This document shows, piece by piece, positions 46,142 through 56,159 of a stretch of 64,000 nt of DNA. This DNA is from Deltaproteobacteria bacterium (GTDB lineage Bacteria; Desulfobacterota; Syntrophia; Syntrophales; JAFGHS01). Position 1 is the first letter of the stretch. The number at the start of each line of letters is the position of its first letter. Position numbers and translations under genes: made by a program. The notes beneath the pieces were generated by a model, which ran no database searches, was not told where the DNA came from, and was given only the letters and a program-made list of their open reading frames with translations. The DNA lies in NCBI GenBank assembly GCA_016930075.1, contig JAFGHS010000118.1, positions 1 to 64,000 of the forward strand. Reading direction: 5' to 3'.

Positions 46142-47653
46142 TTAATCCTTTTTTTCCGTTAACACGCCGACGATTCGGTTTTCTTTCGTTAAATAAATTT
46201 GCGCCGCTTCTTTTATGGCTTCCGCTGAAACGATGTCGATAATGTTCAGGTAGTTGAAGATATACCGGTAATCGCCCATGATGCATTCGTAATACGATAT
46301 ATTCGAAGCGATTTTCTGATCCGAATCGAATCCTCTGAGAAATTCCATTTTTAGTAGATTTTTTGCTTTGGCGATTTCAAGATCGGAAATCGGCTGCGTC
46401 TTGATCTTTTCTATTTCCTTCAGGATGGTCTCCTCCAACTCGGCATTCGTGTGAGGATGCCGGGGCCTGGCGGAAATGGTGAAGAGGTTGGGATGCATCA
46501 TGGCCGGCGCCCCGTTGACCGCTCCGACAGATTCGGCAATCTGCATCTTCGTCACCATCAAACTGTATAACCGGCTGGTCCGCCCTCGGGTGAGCATGGT
46601 TTCCAGGACGTCGAAAACGTAGTCATGATAAGCCGGCGCCGCGGGTTTGTGAAAACCGATCATCATCATGGGACTGGCTTTGAAGAAGACCTCTACCCTT
46701 CTTTCTTCCATCTGCACCGGTTCCACAGGGTCGACCTTCGGCGCTTCATTGCGGGACGGCAGACAACCGAAATACTTCTCAAGCAGTTTCAGCGTTTCCC
46801 GCGGCTTGATAGCGCCGACAACGGCAATGACGGTTTTTCGTCGATCCTGATACTTCTGGAAAAAATTTCTAATCACAGCCGGGCTCAAACGCATCAGATC
46901 ATCCGGCCAACCCAGGACGGGCCGCCCGTAGGGATGGACCTGGTATGCCGTCTTCATGAATTGCTCATGAAATTTGCCGGTCGGACTGGATTCAACCCGC
47001 TGCCGTCTTTCTTCCATGACCACGTCGCGTTCCGTATAAAAATCGCGGAAAACAGGATTCTGCATGCGGTCTGCTTCAATTCTCGCCCACAACTCAATAT
47101 AATTGGCCGGCAAACTGATTTTATATGTCGTCAAATCATGACCTGTCGAGGCATTCATGTCCAATCCGCCGTTTCCGGTGTACAGGCGGTCTATTTCATT
47201 AGGGATATAATATTGCTTTGTTTCTTCCTGTAATTTTTTCAATTGAGCCGTCAGGTCTCTGAGGATGTTATCATCCGCTTCCGGGCCCTTTTTTCTTTCC
47301 CGATCCAGGGCATCGCCGGTCCTTTCAACGGCATCCAGCATCCTCTTTTCCGCTGCATAATTTTTTGCGCCGATGGTCTTGGTCCCCTTAAACATCATGT
47401 GTTCCAGCAAATGGGCGGCGCCGCTTTCGCCCTTTGCCTCATCAAAAGCTCCGATGCGATGACGGATATACAGAGAAACCGTCGGACTCACATGACGCTC
47501 CAGCATGAGGACGGTTATTCCGTTTTTCAATTTTGTTCTGATAATTTTTTTCTTCAGATCAATGCCGGAAGCAATCGAGGAGAAACACAATATCCCCAGA
47601 ACCCATAGAAAAAGGATGCCGCATCGATGCCGTTTACGCATAAGATCACTCAT
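46142..47653 (-). CDS. M16-family zinc metallopeptidase, catalytic
   Basis: 'GAAHLLEHMMFKGTKTIG' contains HXXEH; insulinase-family fold motifs. Confidence 0.93.
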   Translation of the reverse strand: MSDLMRKRHRCGILFLWVLGILCFSSIASGIDLKKKIIRTKLKNGITVLMLERHVSPTVSLYIRHRIGAFDEAKGESGAAHLLEHMMFKGTKTIGAKNYAAEKRMLDAVERTGDALDRERKKGPEADDNILRDLTAQLKKLQEETKQYYIPNEIDRLYTGNGGLDMNASTGHDLTTYKISLPANYIELWARIEADRMQNPVFRDFYTERDVVMEERRQRVESSPTGKFHEQFMKTAYQVHPYGRPVLGWPDDLMRLSPAVIRNFFQKYQDRRKTVIAVVGAIKPRETLKLLEKYFGCLPSRNEAPKVDPVEPVQMEERRVEVFFKASPMMMIGFHKPAAPAYHDYVFDVLETMLTRGRTSRLYSLMVTKMQIAESVGAVNGAPAMMHPNLFTISARPRHPHTNAELEETILKEIEKIKTQPISDLEIAKAKNLLKMEFLRGFDSDQKIASNISYYECIMGDYRYIFNYLNIIDIVSAEAIKEAAQIYLTKENRIVGVLTEKKD

Positions 47654-47656
47654 CTG

Positions 47657-48349
47657 TCATTTTTTATGATCGGAAAGGTACAGCTGAACATCACGGAAGT
47701 TTTCAAACCGGATGCAGGGCGTCTCATCCTCAACGCATTTTTCGTACAAAACCCTTTTTGCAAAGACAAGATCGGCTTTTTTTGAGGGACAGACATCCGA
47801 GGTGCCGTCGCCTACATAAATGATCCGGTCGTATGCCGGTCGACGGTTCTCAAGAATGGCTTTTTTGCATGTGCCGCACTTTCCGCATGCCTCACTCGCG
47901 TAGGGAAAAGACACGGACAGCTTGCCTCCGTTTTCAAAAACGGCCCGATTCGAAAAAAATGCGATGCCGGACAGGCCGTGGGCCGCAAGAAAGGCTTCGA
48001 TATAAAAATCAAGCCCATCCGAGGCAATAATCAAATCAAAGTTGTTGACCCGGCAGAAACGATAAAAGTCTGAAAACGAGGGATCGATTTTCCCCGTCTC
48101 CAGACAATAGGCCAGGACCTCCGCCCGGTCCCCCGAAAAAAAAGGCGCACCTGCCAGATACGCCTCCTTCGATCCCACCGTTCCCAAGACGTATCGACGG
48201 TCGATATCGTTCCACCGGTCGCCGGTGAACCGGTTAAAAACCCTGTTGCCGATATCGACGGTGGAAACGGTCCCGTCAAAATCCGAGATTACCAGGGTTT
48301 TCGGTTGTGGCTTTGCCTGAGGCAGGTCGTGATTCCTTGTTGCGGTCAT
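47657..48349 (-). CDS. HAD-family phosphatase, MtnX/phosphoserine-phosphatase-like
   Basis: 'LVISDFDGTVSTVDIGNRVFNRFTGDRW', 'IIASDGLDFYIEAFLAAHGL', 'IIYVGDGTSDVCPSKKADLVFAK'. Confidence 0.87.
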   Translation of the reverse strand: MTATRNHDLPQAKPQPKTLVISDFDGTVSTVDIGNRVFNRFTGDRWNDIDRRYVLGTVGSKEAYLAGAPFFSGDRAEVLAYCLETGKIDPSFSDFYRFCRVNNFDLIIASDGLDFYIEAFLAAHGLSGIAFFSNRAVFENGGKLSVSFPYASEACGKCGTCKKAILENRRPAYDRIIYVGDGTSDVCPSKKADLVFAKRVLYEKCVEDETPCIRFENFRDVQLYLSDHKK

Positions 48350-48675
48350 GATCCGGCTTTTCTCGCATGTTTGGCAATCACGAATGCGCCAAGGACGATC
48401 AGCAGCAGCGGCAGGACATAGATGCCGACTGCGCTGAAATCGATATAAAACATCTCCTTCAAAAGAAAGAATACGCCGACCGCGCCGATGATCCATCCGC
48501 CTATATCTTTAGCCGACTGGATCAAATTGCCTATTGCGATAACGATCAACAGGACAGGCCAGGTTTTGCCGAGGGTGTAATCGGTCACGCTGTGCAGATA
48601 GATAAGAACGCCCAGGGCAATGAGAATCATTCCTCCCGTTATGATACGTTTTGAGCTTCCCGGTTTATGAGTCAC
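48346..48675 (-). CDS. Small membrane protein with LiaI/LiaF-like TM region
   Basis: 'IITGGMILIALGVLIYLHSV...TWPVLLIVIAIGNLIQS..GGWIIGAVGVFFLLKEM...VLPLLLIVLGAFVI'; 4-nt overlap with HAD gene. Confidence 0.7.
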   Translation of the reverse strand: MTHKPGSSKRIITGGMILIALGVLIYLHSVTDYTLGKTWPVLLIVIAIGNLIQSAKDIGGWIIGAVGVFFLLKEMFYIDFSAVGIYVLPLLLIVLGAFVIAKHARKAGS

Positions 48676-48693
48676 ACTATCATCCTCCTTTCT

Positions 48694-49446
48694 TTATTTT
48701 TCCGCCAGTTTCAAAAAAGGCTTGAACAAGTCGATGGGTATGGGAAACAGGGTCGTCGAATTGTTCTCTGCTGAAATCTGGTTCAGCGTCTGAAGGTAGC
48801 GAAGCTGCAAAGCCATCGGCTGCGGTTCCATCAGCTTCGCCGCTTCCACCAGCTTTACAGCAGCCTGGAATTCGCCTTCCGCGTTGATGACCTTCGACCG
48901 CCGTTCCCGCTCCGCCTCCGCCTGCTTGGCAATGGCGCGCTTCATTTCTTCGGGCAGGTCGATTTGCTTAACCTCTACGTGGGACACCTTGATCCCCCAG
49001 GCGTCGGTGCTCCGATCCAGGATTTCCTGCAAATTCAGATTGATTTTCTCCCGCTCCGAGAGGATTTCGTCCAGTTCCACCTGTCCGCAAACGCTCCGCA
49101 GCGTCGTCTGGGCAAGCTGGGAGGTCGCATACAGAAAGTTTTCCACATTGATCACCGCCGCATTGGCATTAACGACGCGGAAATAAATCACGGCGTTGAC
49201 CTTGATGGAAACGTTATCGCGGGTAATAACATCCTGAGGCGGCACATCCATCGTAATCGTCCGCATATCCACTCTGACCATCCGATCGACAACCGGAATC
49301 AGAATGATCAGCCCGGGACCTTTGGCGCCGATGATCCTTCCGAGACGAAAGATGACAGCCCTTTCATACTCGTTCATTATGCGGATCGCCGCTGCCAGAA
49401 ACATAATCACCAATACAACCGCTCCACCAATAATGTTCAGCGTCAT
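48694..49446 (-). CDS. Slipin/stomatin-like SPFH (band 7) protein
   Basis: '[70 protein letters not shown]'. Confidence 0.95.
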   Translation of the reverse strand: MTLNIIGGAVVLVIMFLAAAIRIMNEYERAVIFRLGRIIGAKGPGLIILIPVVDRMVRVDMRTITMDVPPQDVITRDNVSIKVNAVIYFRVVNANAAVINVENFLYATSQLAQTTLRSVCGQVELDEILSEREKINLNLQEILDRSTDAWGIKVSHVEVKQIDLPEEMKRAIAKQAEAERERRSKVINAEGEFQAAVKLVEAAKLMEPQPMALQLRYLQTLNQISAENNSTTLFPIPIDLFKPFLKLAEK

Positions 49447-49457
49447 TTTATCCTCCT

Positions 49458-50780
49458 TTACTGCGACTGGATTTCTTCGACCTTAAGCTTTAAACCGTCA
49501 ACATGAATGACTTTGACTTTCTTCCCCTTATCCACCCATTGATCACTGAAGGCATCCCAGTATTCGCCAAGGAGCAGCACCTTGCCCGTCTCACGGATAT
49601 CCGTCAGGGCCTCGCCCATTTCAGTAAGCATGCCTTCCCTGCCCGTAACGGATTTTTTCGTATGGGCCTTGATCACAAGGGCAACAACGACCATAAAAAA
49701 CAGCGATACCATAAACACCGCCGGAATCAATACCTTAAATGATACGCGGAGCGCAGGATCGGGCGAATCAAAGAGCAAAAGAGAACCCATGACGAGTGAG
49801 ACCATCCCGCCGACAGACAGCAGTCCGTGACTGACCACCTTGATTTCAGCGATAAAAAGAATGATGCCGAAAAGAATTAAAAGAATTCCCGCATAGTTGA
49901 CAGGCAGCGTCTGGAGGGCAAAGAAGGCGAGGATCAGTGATATTCCGCCGATGACTCCCGGAAGGATGACGCCCGGGTGCGCCAATTCGAAATAAAGACC
50001 TGCAAGCCCTATGAGCAGAAGGATATATGCAATGTTGGGATCGCTTACCGCCGCCAGGATGCGCTGCCGCGTTCCCATCTTTTTTTCAATCAGAACGGCG
50101 TTTTGGGTCCGGATAATCCTTATCCCCGTTGCCGTCTCGACCTTTTTGCCGTCCGCCTGCGCCAGCAAACGCTCCACATCTTCGGCGACATAATCGATCA
50201 CCTTGAGTTTCAGGGCCTCTTCAGCGGTGATGGATTCGCTCTTTCTGACGGATTTTTCCACCCATTCTTCGTTGCGCCCCCGTTTTTTTGCAATGCTTTT
50301 TACATAGGCAACGGCGTCGTTTGCCGATTTTTCCATCATGGTTTTGTTTTCTCCGCCGCCTCCGACGCCGATGGCCACGGGATGGGCCGCTCCGATATTC
50401 GTCCCCGGCGTCATGGCGGCAACATGGGCGGCGACGGTAATGATGACGCCGGCAGACGCCGCGCGGGCGCCTGACGGGTGGACATACACAAAAACGGGGA
50501 TGGGCGAATTCAAGAGTGCTTTGGCAATGTCCCGCATGGCCAGATCCAGACCGCCCGGCGTATCAAGCAGAATGATGAGTCCATCGACGCCTTCCGCAAC
50601 GGATTCCTCAAGATTCCGGTTGATATATTCCGCGACGGGCGGCGTGATGGCGGCACTGACGTGAATGACGTTGTAGACCGGTCTCTTTTGCTCGCTCATC
50701 GCTGTGGAATTCCAGAGCAGGACGAAAGATATGAGAAAGAAACTGATGAATGCGGCATTCTTAATACATTGTTTCCTCAT
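49458..50780 (-). CDS. NfeD-like ClpP-class membrane serine protease
   Basis: '[71 protein letters not shown]', C-terminal TMs and OB-like domain. Confidence 0.94.
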   Translation of the reverse strand: MRKQCIKNAAFISFFLISFVLLWNSTAMSEQKRPVYNVIHVSAAITPPVAEYINRNLEESVAEGVDGLIILLDTPGGLDLAMRDIAKALLNSPIPVFVYVHPSGARAASAGVIITVAAHVAAMTPGTNIGAAHPVAIGVGGGGENKTMMEKSANDAVAYVKSIAKKRGRNEEWVEKSVRKSESITAEEALKLKVIDYVAEDVERLLAQADGKKVETATGIRIIRTQNAVLIEKKMGTRQRILAAVSDPNIAYILLLIGLAGLYFELAHPGVILPGVIGGISLILAFFALQTLPVNYAGILLILFGIILFIAEIKVVSHGLLSVGGMVSLVMGSLLLFDSPDPALRVSFKVLIPAVFMVSLFFMVVVALVIKAHTKKSVTGREGMLTEMGEALTDIRETGKVLLLGEYWDAFSDQWVDKGKKVKVIHVDGLKLKVEEIQSQ

Positions 50781-50806
50781 CCTAATGCCTCCCTGAAAAA
50801 AAGAGA

Positions 50807-51562
50807 TTACATGTCCGGTCCGTTTTTGTTATTCAACCCCAAATCTTTCATGATCACCTGCACATCCTCCCAAACCTGTTTTTTGGCGCCGGGATTGCGC
50901 AGAAGATATGCCGGGTGATAGGTCGGCATCAATTTTATTTCGTGATAATCGTGGTATTTGCCCCTCAGAAGCGTGATGGGAACATCGGTTTTAAGAAGGG
51001 TTTTCGCCGCAAAGGCGCCCAGAGCGCAGATGACCCTGGGATTTATCGCCTCCAATTGCCTGACCAAAAAAGGCTCACAGGCCGCGATCTCATGGGGCTC
51101 AGGATTCCGGTTGCCGGGAGGACGGCATTTTAAGATGTTGCAGATATAGACATCCTGCCTCGTCAATCCCATAGCGGCAATGATTTTCGTCAACAGCTGT
51201 CCGGCACGGCCGACAAAGGGCCTGCCCTGCCTGTCTTCATCGCCCCCCGGCGCCTCGCCTACAAAGACAAGCTCCGCATGGGGATTCCCTTCTCCGAAAA
51301 CGAGGTTCGTTCGCATTTTGCCGAGATGACATCTTTGACAGTCGCCCATGTCCGCCCTCACCGCTTCAAGGGTAAGGGATCGATCACGGGCGGCAACCGC
51401 TTCCTTCTCTGCCGCCGTCGGAAAAGACTTGGCAGAGCCGCGGACTTCCGGCCTGTCGGCGGCATGGATATTCCCGCAGGCATGCGGATATGCCCGGACA
51501 TATGTCTTGAGCGACCTTACAATATCGAGCAACTCTAATCTCAGATCCTGTTCTTCAGCCAT
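50807..51562 (-). CDS. Type 4/5-like uracil-DNA glycosylase
   Basis: '[54 protein letters not shown]', '[16 protein letters not shown]', '[13 protein letters not shown]'. Confidence 0.93.
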   Translation of the reverse strand: MAEEQDLRLELLDIVRSLKTYVRAYPHACGNIHAADRPEVRGSAKSFPTAAEKEAVAARDRSLTLEAVRADMGDCQRCHLGKMRTNLVFGEGNPHAELVFVGEAPGGDEDRQGRPFVGRAGQLLTKIIAAMGLTRQDVYICNILKCRPPGNRNPEPHEIAACEPFLVRQLEAINPRVICALGAFAAKTLLKTDVPITLLRGKYHDYHEIKLMPTYHPAYLLRNPGAKKQVWEDVQVIMKDLGLNNKNGPDM

Positions 51563-51709
51563 TTTAAAACCCCGTAAAACGCCACCCATCCGCTTAAATG
51601 CCGCAAGACATGCAATAAATCACATTCTGACCCCCTGCTTCCCGACGCCCGGCTCCCGGTCCCTGACCCCTGCTTACCGGCCCATGACGCTATCTGTTTT
51701 TTCGCGCGT

Positions 51710-52897
51710 TTATAGAATCTTCTTGACCCGGTCGAGAATCCTGTCGGCGACTTCCGTCTTATCGAGGAGCGGAAGGGCTTCCCTTCCCCCCTTCCTGTCG
51801 AGGATCGTGATCACGTTTGTATCCGTCTGGAAACCGGCCCCTTCCTGGTTCAAATCGTTGGCGACGATCAAATCCATATTCTTGTTTTTCAGCTTCGCGG
51901 CGGCGTTTTCAATGAGATTGTCCGTCTCCATGGCAAATCCGACGACGACGCGCCGGCCTTTCTTTTTGCCGATCTCCGCAATGATATCGGGATTTCGCTC
52001 CAGCATGATTTCCAGGGGGCCTTCTTTTTTCTTGATCTTCGACGCGGCGCGTGTTGCGGGCCGGTAATCGGCCACTGCCGCCGCTTTGATTACCACCGTG
52101 GCGTCCTTGAGATGCTTCATGACGGCATCACGCATCTCCAGGGCCGTTGTGACCGGGATGAATTTGACGCCCCGGGGTTTCGGCAATGCCGTCGGGCCGC
52201 TGATCAACACAACGTCCGCCCCGCGGCGCCGGGCCATGGCAGCCACGGCATACCCCATCTTCCCCGATGAATGATTCGTGATAAACCGCACGGGATCGAA
52301 AGGCTCCTGCGTCGGACCGGCGGTAACAATGATCTTTTCACCCGCCAGATCTTTTGCCGTGAGGATTGATTCGACCTCATCGACAATCTCCGGTACCTCC
52401 GGCAATCGGCCGGCGCCTTCCGTTCTTTCAGCCAATTCGCCGTATGCAGGCTCCAGGATCCGATAGCCGTTTTCAGCCAACTTCGCCAGATTTCCTTTAA
52501 CGATGGGATTTTCATACATGTTGGTATTCATGGCGGGGCAGATCAGGACAGGCGCCGTTGTGGCCATAACGGAGGTCGTCAGAAGATCGTCTGCCAGGCC
52601 TCCCGCAATTTTCCCGATGACATTGGCCGTTGCCGGGGCGATGACAACGACGTCCGCCTCCCTGGCAAGGGAGATATGAGCGATGGAAAAGTCGCCGGTG
52701 AGGGAAAACATATCCATATAAACAGGATTTCGGGAAAGGGTCCGGAGCGTCAGCGGCGTGATGAACTCCGCAGCGTTTTTCGTCATAATTACCTTGACGT
52801 GAGCGCCTTTTTTAATAAACGCCCTCGTCAGTTCCGCCGCTTTATAGGCTGCAATGCCGCCGGTGATACCGATCAGAATGTTTTTATTTTTCAGCAT
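51710..52897 (-). CDS. coaBC: Bifunctional phosphopantothenoylcysteine decarboxylase/phosphopantothenate-cysteine ligase
   Basis: 'ILIGITGGIAAYKAAELTRAF', 'PAMNTNMYENP', 'VTAGPTQEPFDPVRFITNHSSGKMGYAVA', 'VGFAMETDN'. Confidence 0.97.
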   Translation of the reverse strand: MLKNKNILIGITGGIAAYKAAELTRAFIKKGAHVKVIMTKNAAEFITPLTLRTLSRNPVYMDMFSLTGDFSIAHISLAREADVVVIAPATANVIGKIAGGLADDLLTTSVMATTAPVLICPAMNTNMYENPIVKGNLAKLAENGYRILEPAYGELAERTEGAGRLPEVPEIVDEVESILTAKDLAGEKIIVTAGPTQEPFDPVRFITNHSSGKMGYAVAAMARRRGADVVLISGPTALPKPRGVKFIPVTTALEMRDAVMKHLKDATVVIKAAAVADYRPATRAASKIKKKEGPLEIMLERNPDIIAEIGKKKGRRVVVGFAMETDNLIENAAAKLKNKNMDLIVANDLNQEGAGFQTDTNVITILDRKGGREALPLLDKTEVADRILDRVKKIL

Positions 52898-53114
52898 CTT
52901 CCCCCCTGATAACCTTCATCATGATTGATGCGTGAATATAACAATTGAATAAAAAAAGAGCAAGGAGTTAATAGGGTTATAAAAGGGAATTCCATTTCCT
53001 GCAATTACAGAACTCATGTAATATTCCTTTTTTCCCGGCATGTTTTTGCCTTGCAAATCGATCTTAAAAGCATTATAGCGAAAAGCCAAAATACATCATA
53101 TCCGAGGCGCTATT

Positions 53115-54443
53115 GTGAAAAAATCCGTATACATCGTCATGGCCCTGATGATCATCGCTTTCCTTTCGGTCGGCTGGTGGCTGTTCAATACCTGGCTGGA
53201 GATTGAAAAACCTCAAATCCAAGTCGATCAGGATGTAACCGCCATCGGCGCTCAAACCGTCCTGCCTGTTACGTTTATCGATAAAAAGAGCGGCCTCAGC
53301 AAGATAACCGTCAGCCTCAAGCAGGACGGGAAGGCAGCTGTTATATCGGCCATGGCCTTTCCCGAGAAAGGCAAATCGCCGTATATCCTGTCTGTCCCCG
53401 TCAACGCCTACAGCCTGAAGTTTCGCAGTGGTGACGCCACGCTTACCGTCACGGCTGTCGATCATTCATTTTTTAAAAATCAGACTGTTTACGAACGGCA
53501 GATTACCATCGATTTGACGCCGCCCCAGATATTTCTCCTCAATCCGGTCAACCATATCAGCCCGGGCGGAACCGGCGTGATCGTTTACCGCACATCGGAA
53601 GCGGTACCCATGAGCGGCGTGGAGGTAAATGATTATTTCTTCAAGGGTTATCCGGTCACCATCGGCGGGAAACCTTGCATGATTTCCTATTTTGCCGTGC
53701 CGATCGATGCCGGAACGGCAGGCGCCCGGATCAGGGTTGTCGCTTCCGACCAGGCGGGCAACAAGGCGTCCGTCGCCCTGCCCTATCTGCTGATGGCCAA
53801 AAAATTCCGCAGCGACAAGATGGAAACGTCGGATAATTTTCTCCGGCAAAAAATGCCGGAGTTTCAGGCCGCCGTTCCTGAGCTGAGAGACAAGACGCTT
53901 CTCGACACGTACATTTACGTCAATACAAAAATGCGGGAGGATAACTTTAAGATCATCCAGACCGCCGTTAAGCATTCTATGCCCCGGCAACTCTGGCAGG
54001 ATGCGTTCCTGAGAATGAAAAACAGCGCGCCCATGGCCCTCTTCGGCGATAAGCGGATATATCTTTACGGCGGCAAGGGTTTCGGGGAAAGCATTCACAT
54101 GGGCGTCGATCTCGCCTCCACACAGCAGGCCCCCATTGAAGCGGCCAATAACGGCGTCGTTGTTTTTGCGGACAATCTGGGGATTTACGGCAATACGGTC
54201 ATCATCGACCACGGATTTGGTCTTTCCAGTCTCTATGGCCACTTGAGCAGCATTACAACCAAAAACGGCGCCCAGGTGAAAAGAGGCGATGTCATCGGTA
54301 ATTCCGGCCTTTCAGGACTTGCCGGAGGCGATCACCTGCACTTTTCGATCCTTGTGGGCGGTCAGTTTGTCGATCCCAAGGAATGGTGGGACCCCCATTG
54401 GATCGCCGACAACGTCCTGAAGAAAATGGCCGTATCGTACTAA
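53115..54443 (+). CDS. Membrane-anchored M23-family peptidase
   Basis: N-terminal TM; 'HMGVDLASTQQAPIEAANNGVVVFADNLGIYGNTVIIDHGFGLSSLYGHLSS', 'GNSGLSGLAGGDHLHFSILVGG'. GTG start. Confidence 0.93.
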   Translation: MKKSVYIVMALMIIAFLSVGWWLFNTWLEIEKPQIQVDQDVTAIGAQTVLPVTFIDKKSGLSKITVSLKQDGKAAVISAMAFPEKGKSPYILSVPVNAYSLKFRSGDATLTVTAVDHSFFKNQTVYERQITIDLTPPQIFLLNPVNHISPGGTGVIVYRTSEAVPMSGVEVNDYFFKGYPVTIGGKPCMISYFAVPIDAGTAGARIRVVASDQAGNKASVALPYLLMAKKFRSDKMETSDNFLRQKMPEFQAAVPELRDKTLLDTYIYVNTKMREDNFKIIQTAVKHSMPRQLWQDAFLRMKNSAPMALFGDKRIYLYGGKGFGESIHMGVDLASTQQAPIEAANNGVVVFADNLGIYGNTVIIDHGFGLSSLYGHLSSITTKNGAQVKRGDVIGNSGLSGLAGGDHLHFSILVGGQFVDPKEWWDPHWIADNVLKKMAVSY

Positions 54444-54475
54444 CCCTCATGCCCGCCACAGACAAAACGAAGCAT

Positions 54476-54561
54476 GAGAATACAGGAGATAGCCGTCAGG
54501 AGCCGGAATAACCGGCATATTGTTTTTCTTCCGTATTCTCTCTTCCGACTCCTGTATTCTC
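54476..54561. repeat. 86-bp inverted repeat, perfect 13-bp arms GAGAATACAGGAG/CTCCTGTATTCTC
   Basis: Arms read directly, between convergent M23 peptidase and acyl-CoA dehydrogenase genes. Confidence 0.7.
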
Positions 54562-54581
54562 CTATCGCGTCATTGCCTCTG

Positions 54582-55721
54582 TCAGCGCATCAAGGCGCCG
54601 CCGGCGACGATGCGGTTGACCTGGTTGGTTCCTTCGTAAATCTGCGTCAGTTTGGCGTCGCGCATCAGTTTTTCCACCGGATACCCCTTGATGTAACCAT
54701 AGCCGCCGTGGATTTGAACGGCGTTGGTGGCGACCCACATGGCCGTATCGGAGGCGAACAGTTTTGCCTGAGCGGCCTCCCGTGCAAAAGGCAATCCCTG
54801 GTCGCAGCGCGACGCGGCGTACCAGGTGAGGAGGCGCGACGCATCGACAGCCGCCGCCATATCGGCGAGCAGAAAATTGATGGATTGGAAATTACCAATG
54901 CGCTGGCCGAACTGGACCCGTTCTTTTGCGTAGGCAATGGACGCCTCCAAAGCCGCACGGGCAATTCCCAGCGCCGTGGTGGCGATGTTGACACGGCCCT
55001 CGTTCAAGGTTTCCATGGCGATTTTGAATCCCTGACCCTCCGCGCCCAGAACATTCGCGGCGGGAACAATAACATCGTCCAGGTTGACTTCCGCGACGTT
55101 AAGCGCCCGCTGACCCATTTTATCTTCCACCTTGCCGATGGACAGGCCGGGCGTCTCGCGCGGCACGACAAAAGCCGTAATGCCCTTGGTGCCTTTCGCC
55201 GGATCGGTGGTGGCAAATATCGTATAGAGCGCTGCAAAACCGGCGTTGGTGATGAAGCATTTCTGGCCGTTTAAGACATAGGCATCGCCTTTGCGGACGG
55301 CTTTTGTTTTAACGCCTGCGGCATCAGACCCGGCTTCTCTTTCCGTCAGGGCAAAGGAAGCGGTTTTACCGGACTCGCAGAGGGGGGAAATGAATCGTTT
55401 CTTCTGCTCGTCCGACCCGCCGATCAGGATAGGGCCGCAGGCCAGCGAATTGATGCTGATCATTCCGCCGATGCCGGCGCAGCCGGCATTGAGTTCTTCC
55501 GTCATCAACGAAGCATCCAGAAGCCCCAGGCCGTGCCCCCCGTATTGTTTGGGCGTGGTCATATTCATCACGCCCGCCTTGTGAGCTTTTTGCAGAATTT
55601 CTGCCGGATCAAAAGGCTCCTGGTCATATTTGATCGCAATGGGGACAATCTCTTTCTGTGCAAAATTTCGGGCCAGTTCCTGCAATGCTTTTTGTTCGTT
55701 CGTCAAAGTGAACTCAATCAT
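54582..55721 (-). CDS. Acyl-CoA dehydrogenase
   Basis: 'FALTEREAGSDAAGVKTKAVRKGDAYVLNGQKCFITNAGFA', 'AVQIHGGYGYIKGYPVEKLMRDAKLTQIYEGTNQVNRIVA'. Confidence 0.97.
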   Translation of the reverse strand: MIEFTLTNEQKALQELARNFAQKEIVPIAIKYDQEPFDPAEILQKAHKAGVMNMTTPKQYGGHGLGLLDASLMTEELNAGCAGIGGMISINSLACGPILIGGSDEQKKRFISPLCESGKTASFALTEREAGSDAAGVKTKAVRKGDAYVLNGQKCFITNAGFAALYTIFATTDPAKGTKGITAFVVPRETPGLSIGKVEDKMGQRALNVAEVNLDDVIVPAANVLGAEGQGFKIAMETLNEGRVNIATTALGIARAALEASIAYAKERVQFGQRIGNFQSINFLLADMAAAVDASRLLTWYAASRCDQGLPFAREAAQAKLFASDTAMWVATNAVQIHGGYGYIKGYPVEKLMRDAKLTQIYEGTNQVNRIVAGGALMR

Positions 55722-56159
55722 GGCGGTTTTCCTTTCTCATGGGTTATGGCTTGACGCCAATTATTTCGGGCAACTTGTCAGACGGCTGCTCTTCCATGCA
55801 CAATCGTGTCGGGGAACGGCTTGTCATTCCGCAAATCTGCCTCAAATATCTGTAGTTTGCGGCATTTTCCAGTGTCAATGCCTCCAATGGGTGCGAGCAT
55901 TCAACCTTTTATACATTCCCTTTGAAAGATGAAAGAATTATTTTAGCATGTCAATGGCGCCGGGTCTTGAAAAGTCGTGTTTTTCAAGTCTGCACCTTTA
56001 TGAAATACCTTGGTTTCAAGAGTTGATGCACCATAACCCCACATGACCGGGTTGCATGCCGTCGGATGAAAGGGGCCGGCACCATGATAATATCTCTTGA
56101 AATTGACGCTCATTATTCGTATCTTTAGCCTGCACTCTCACTTTAAAAAAGAAAGGACG

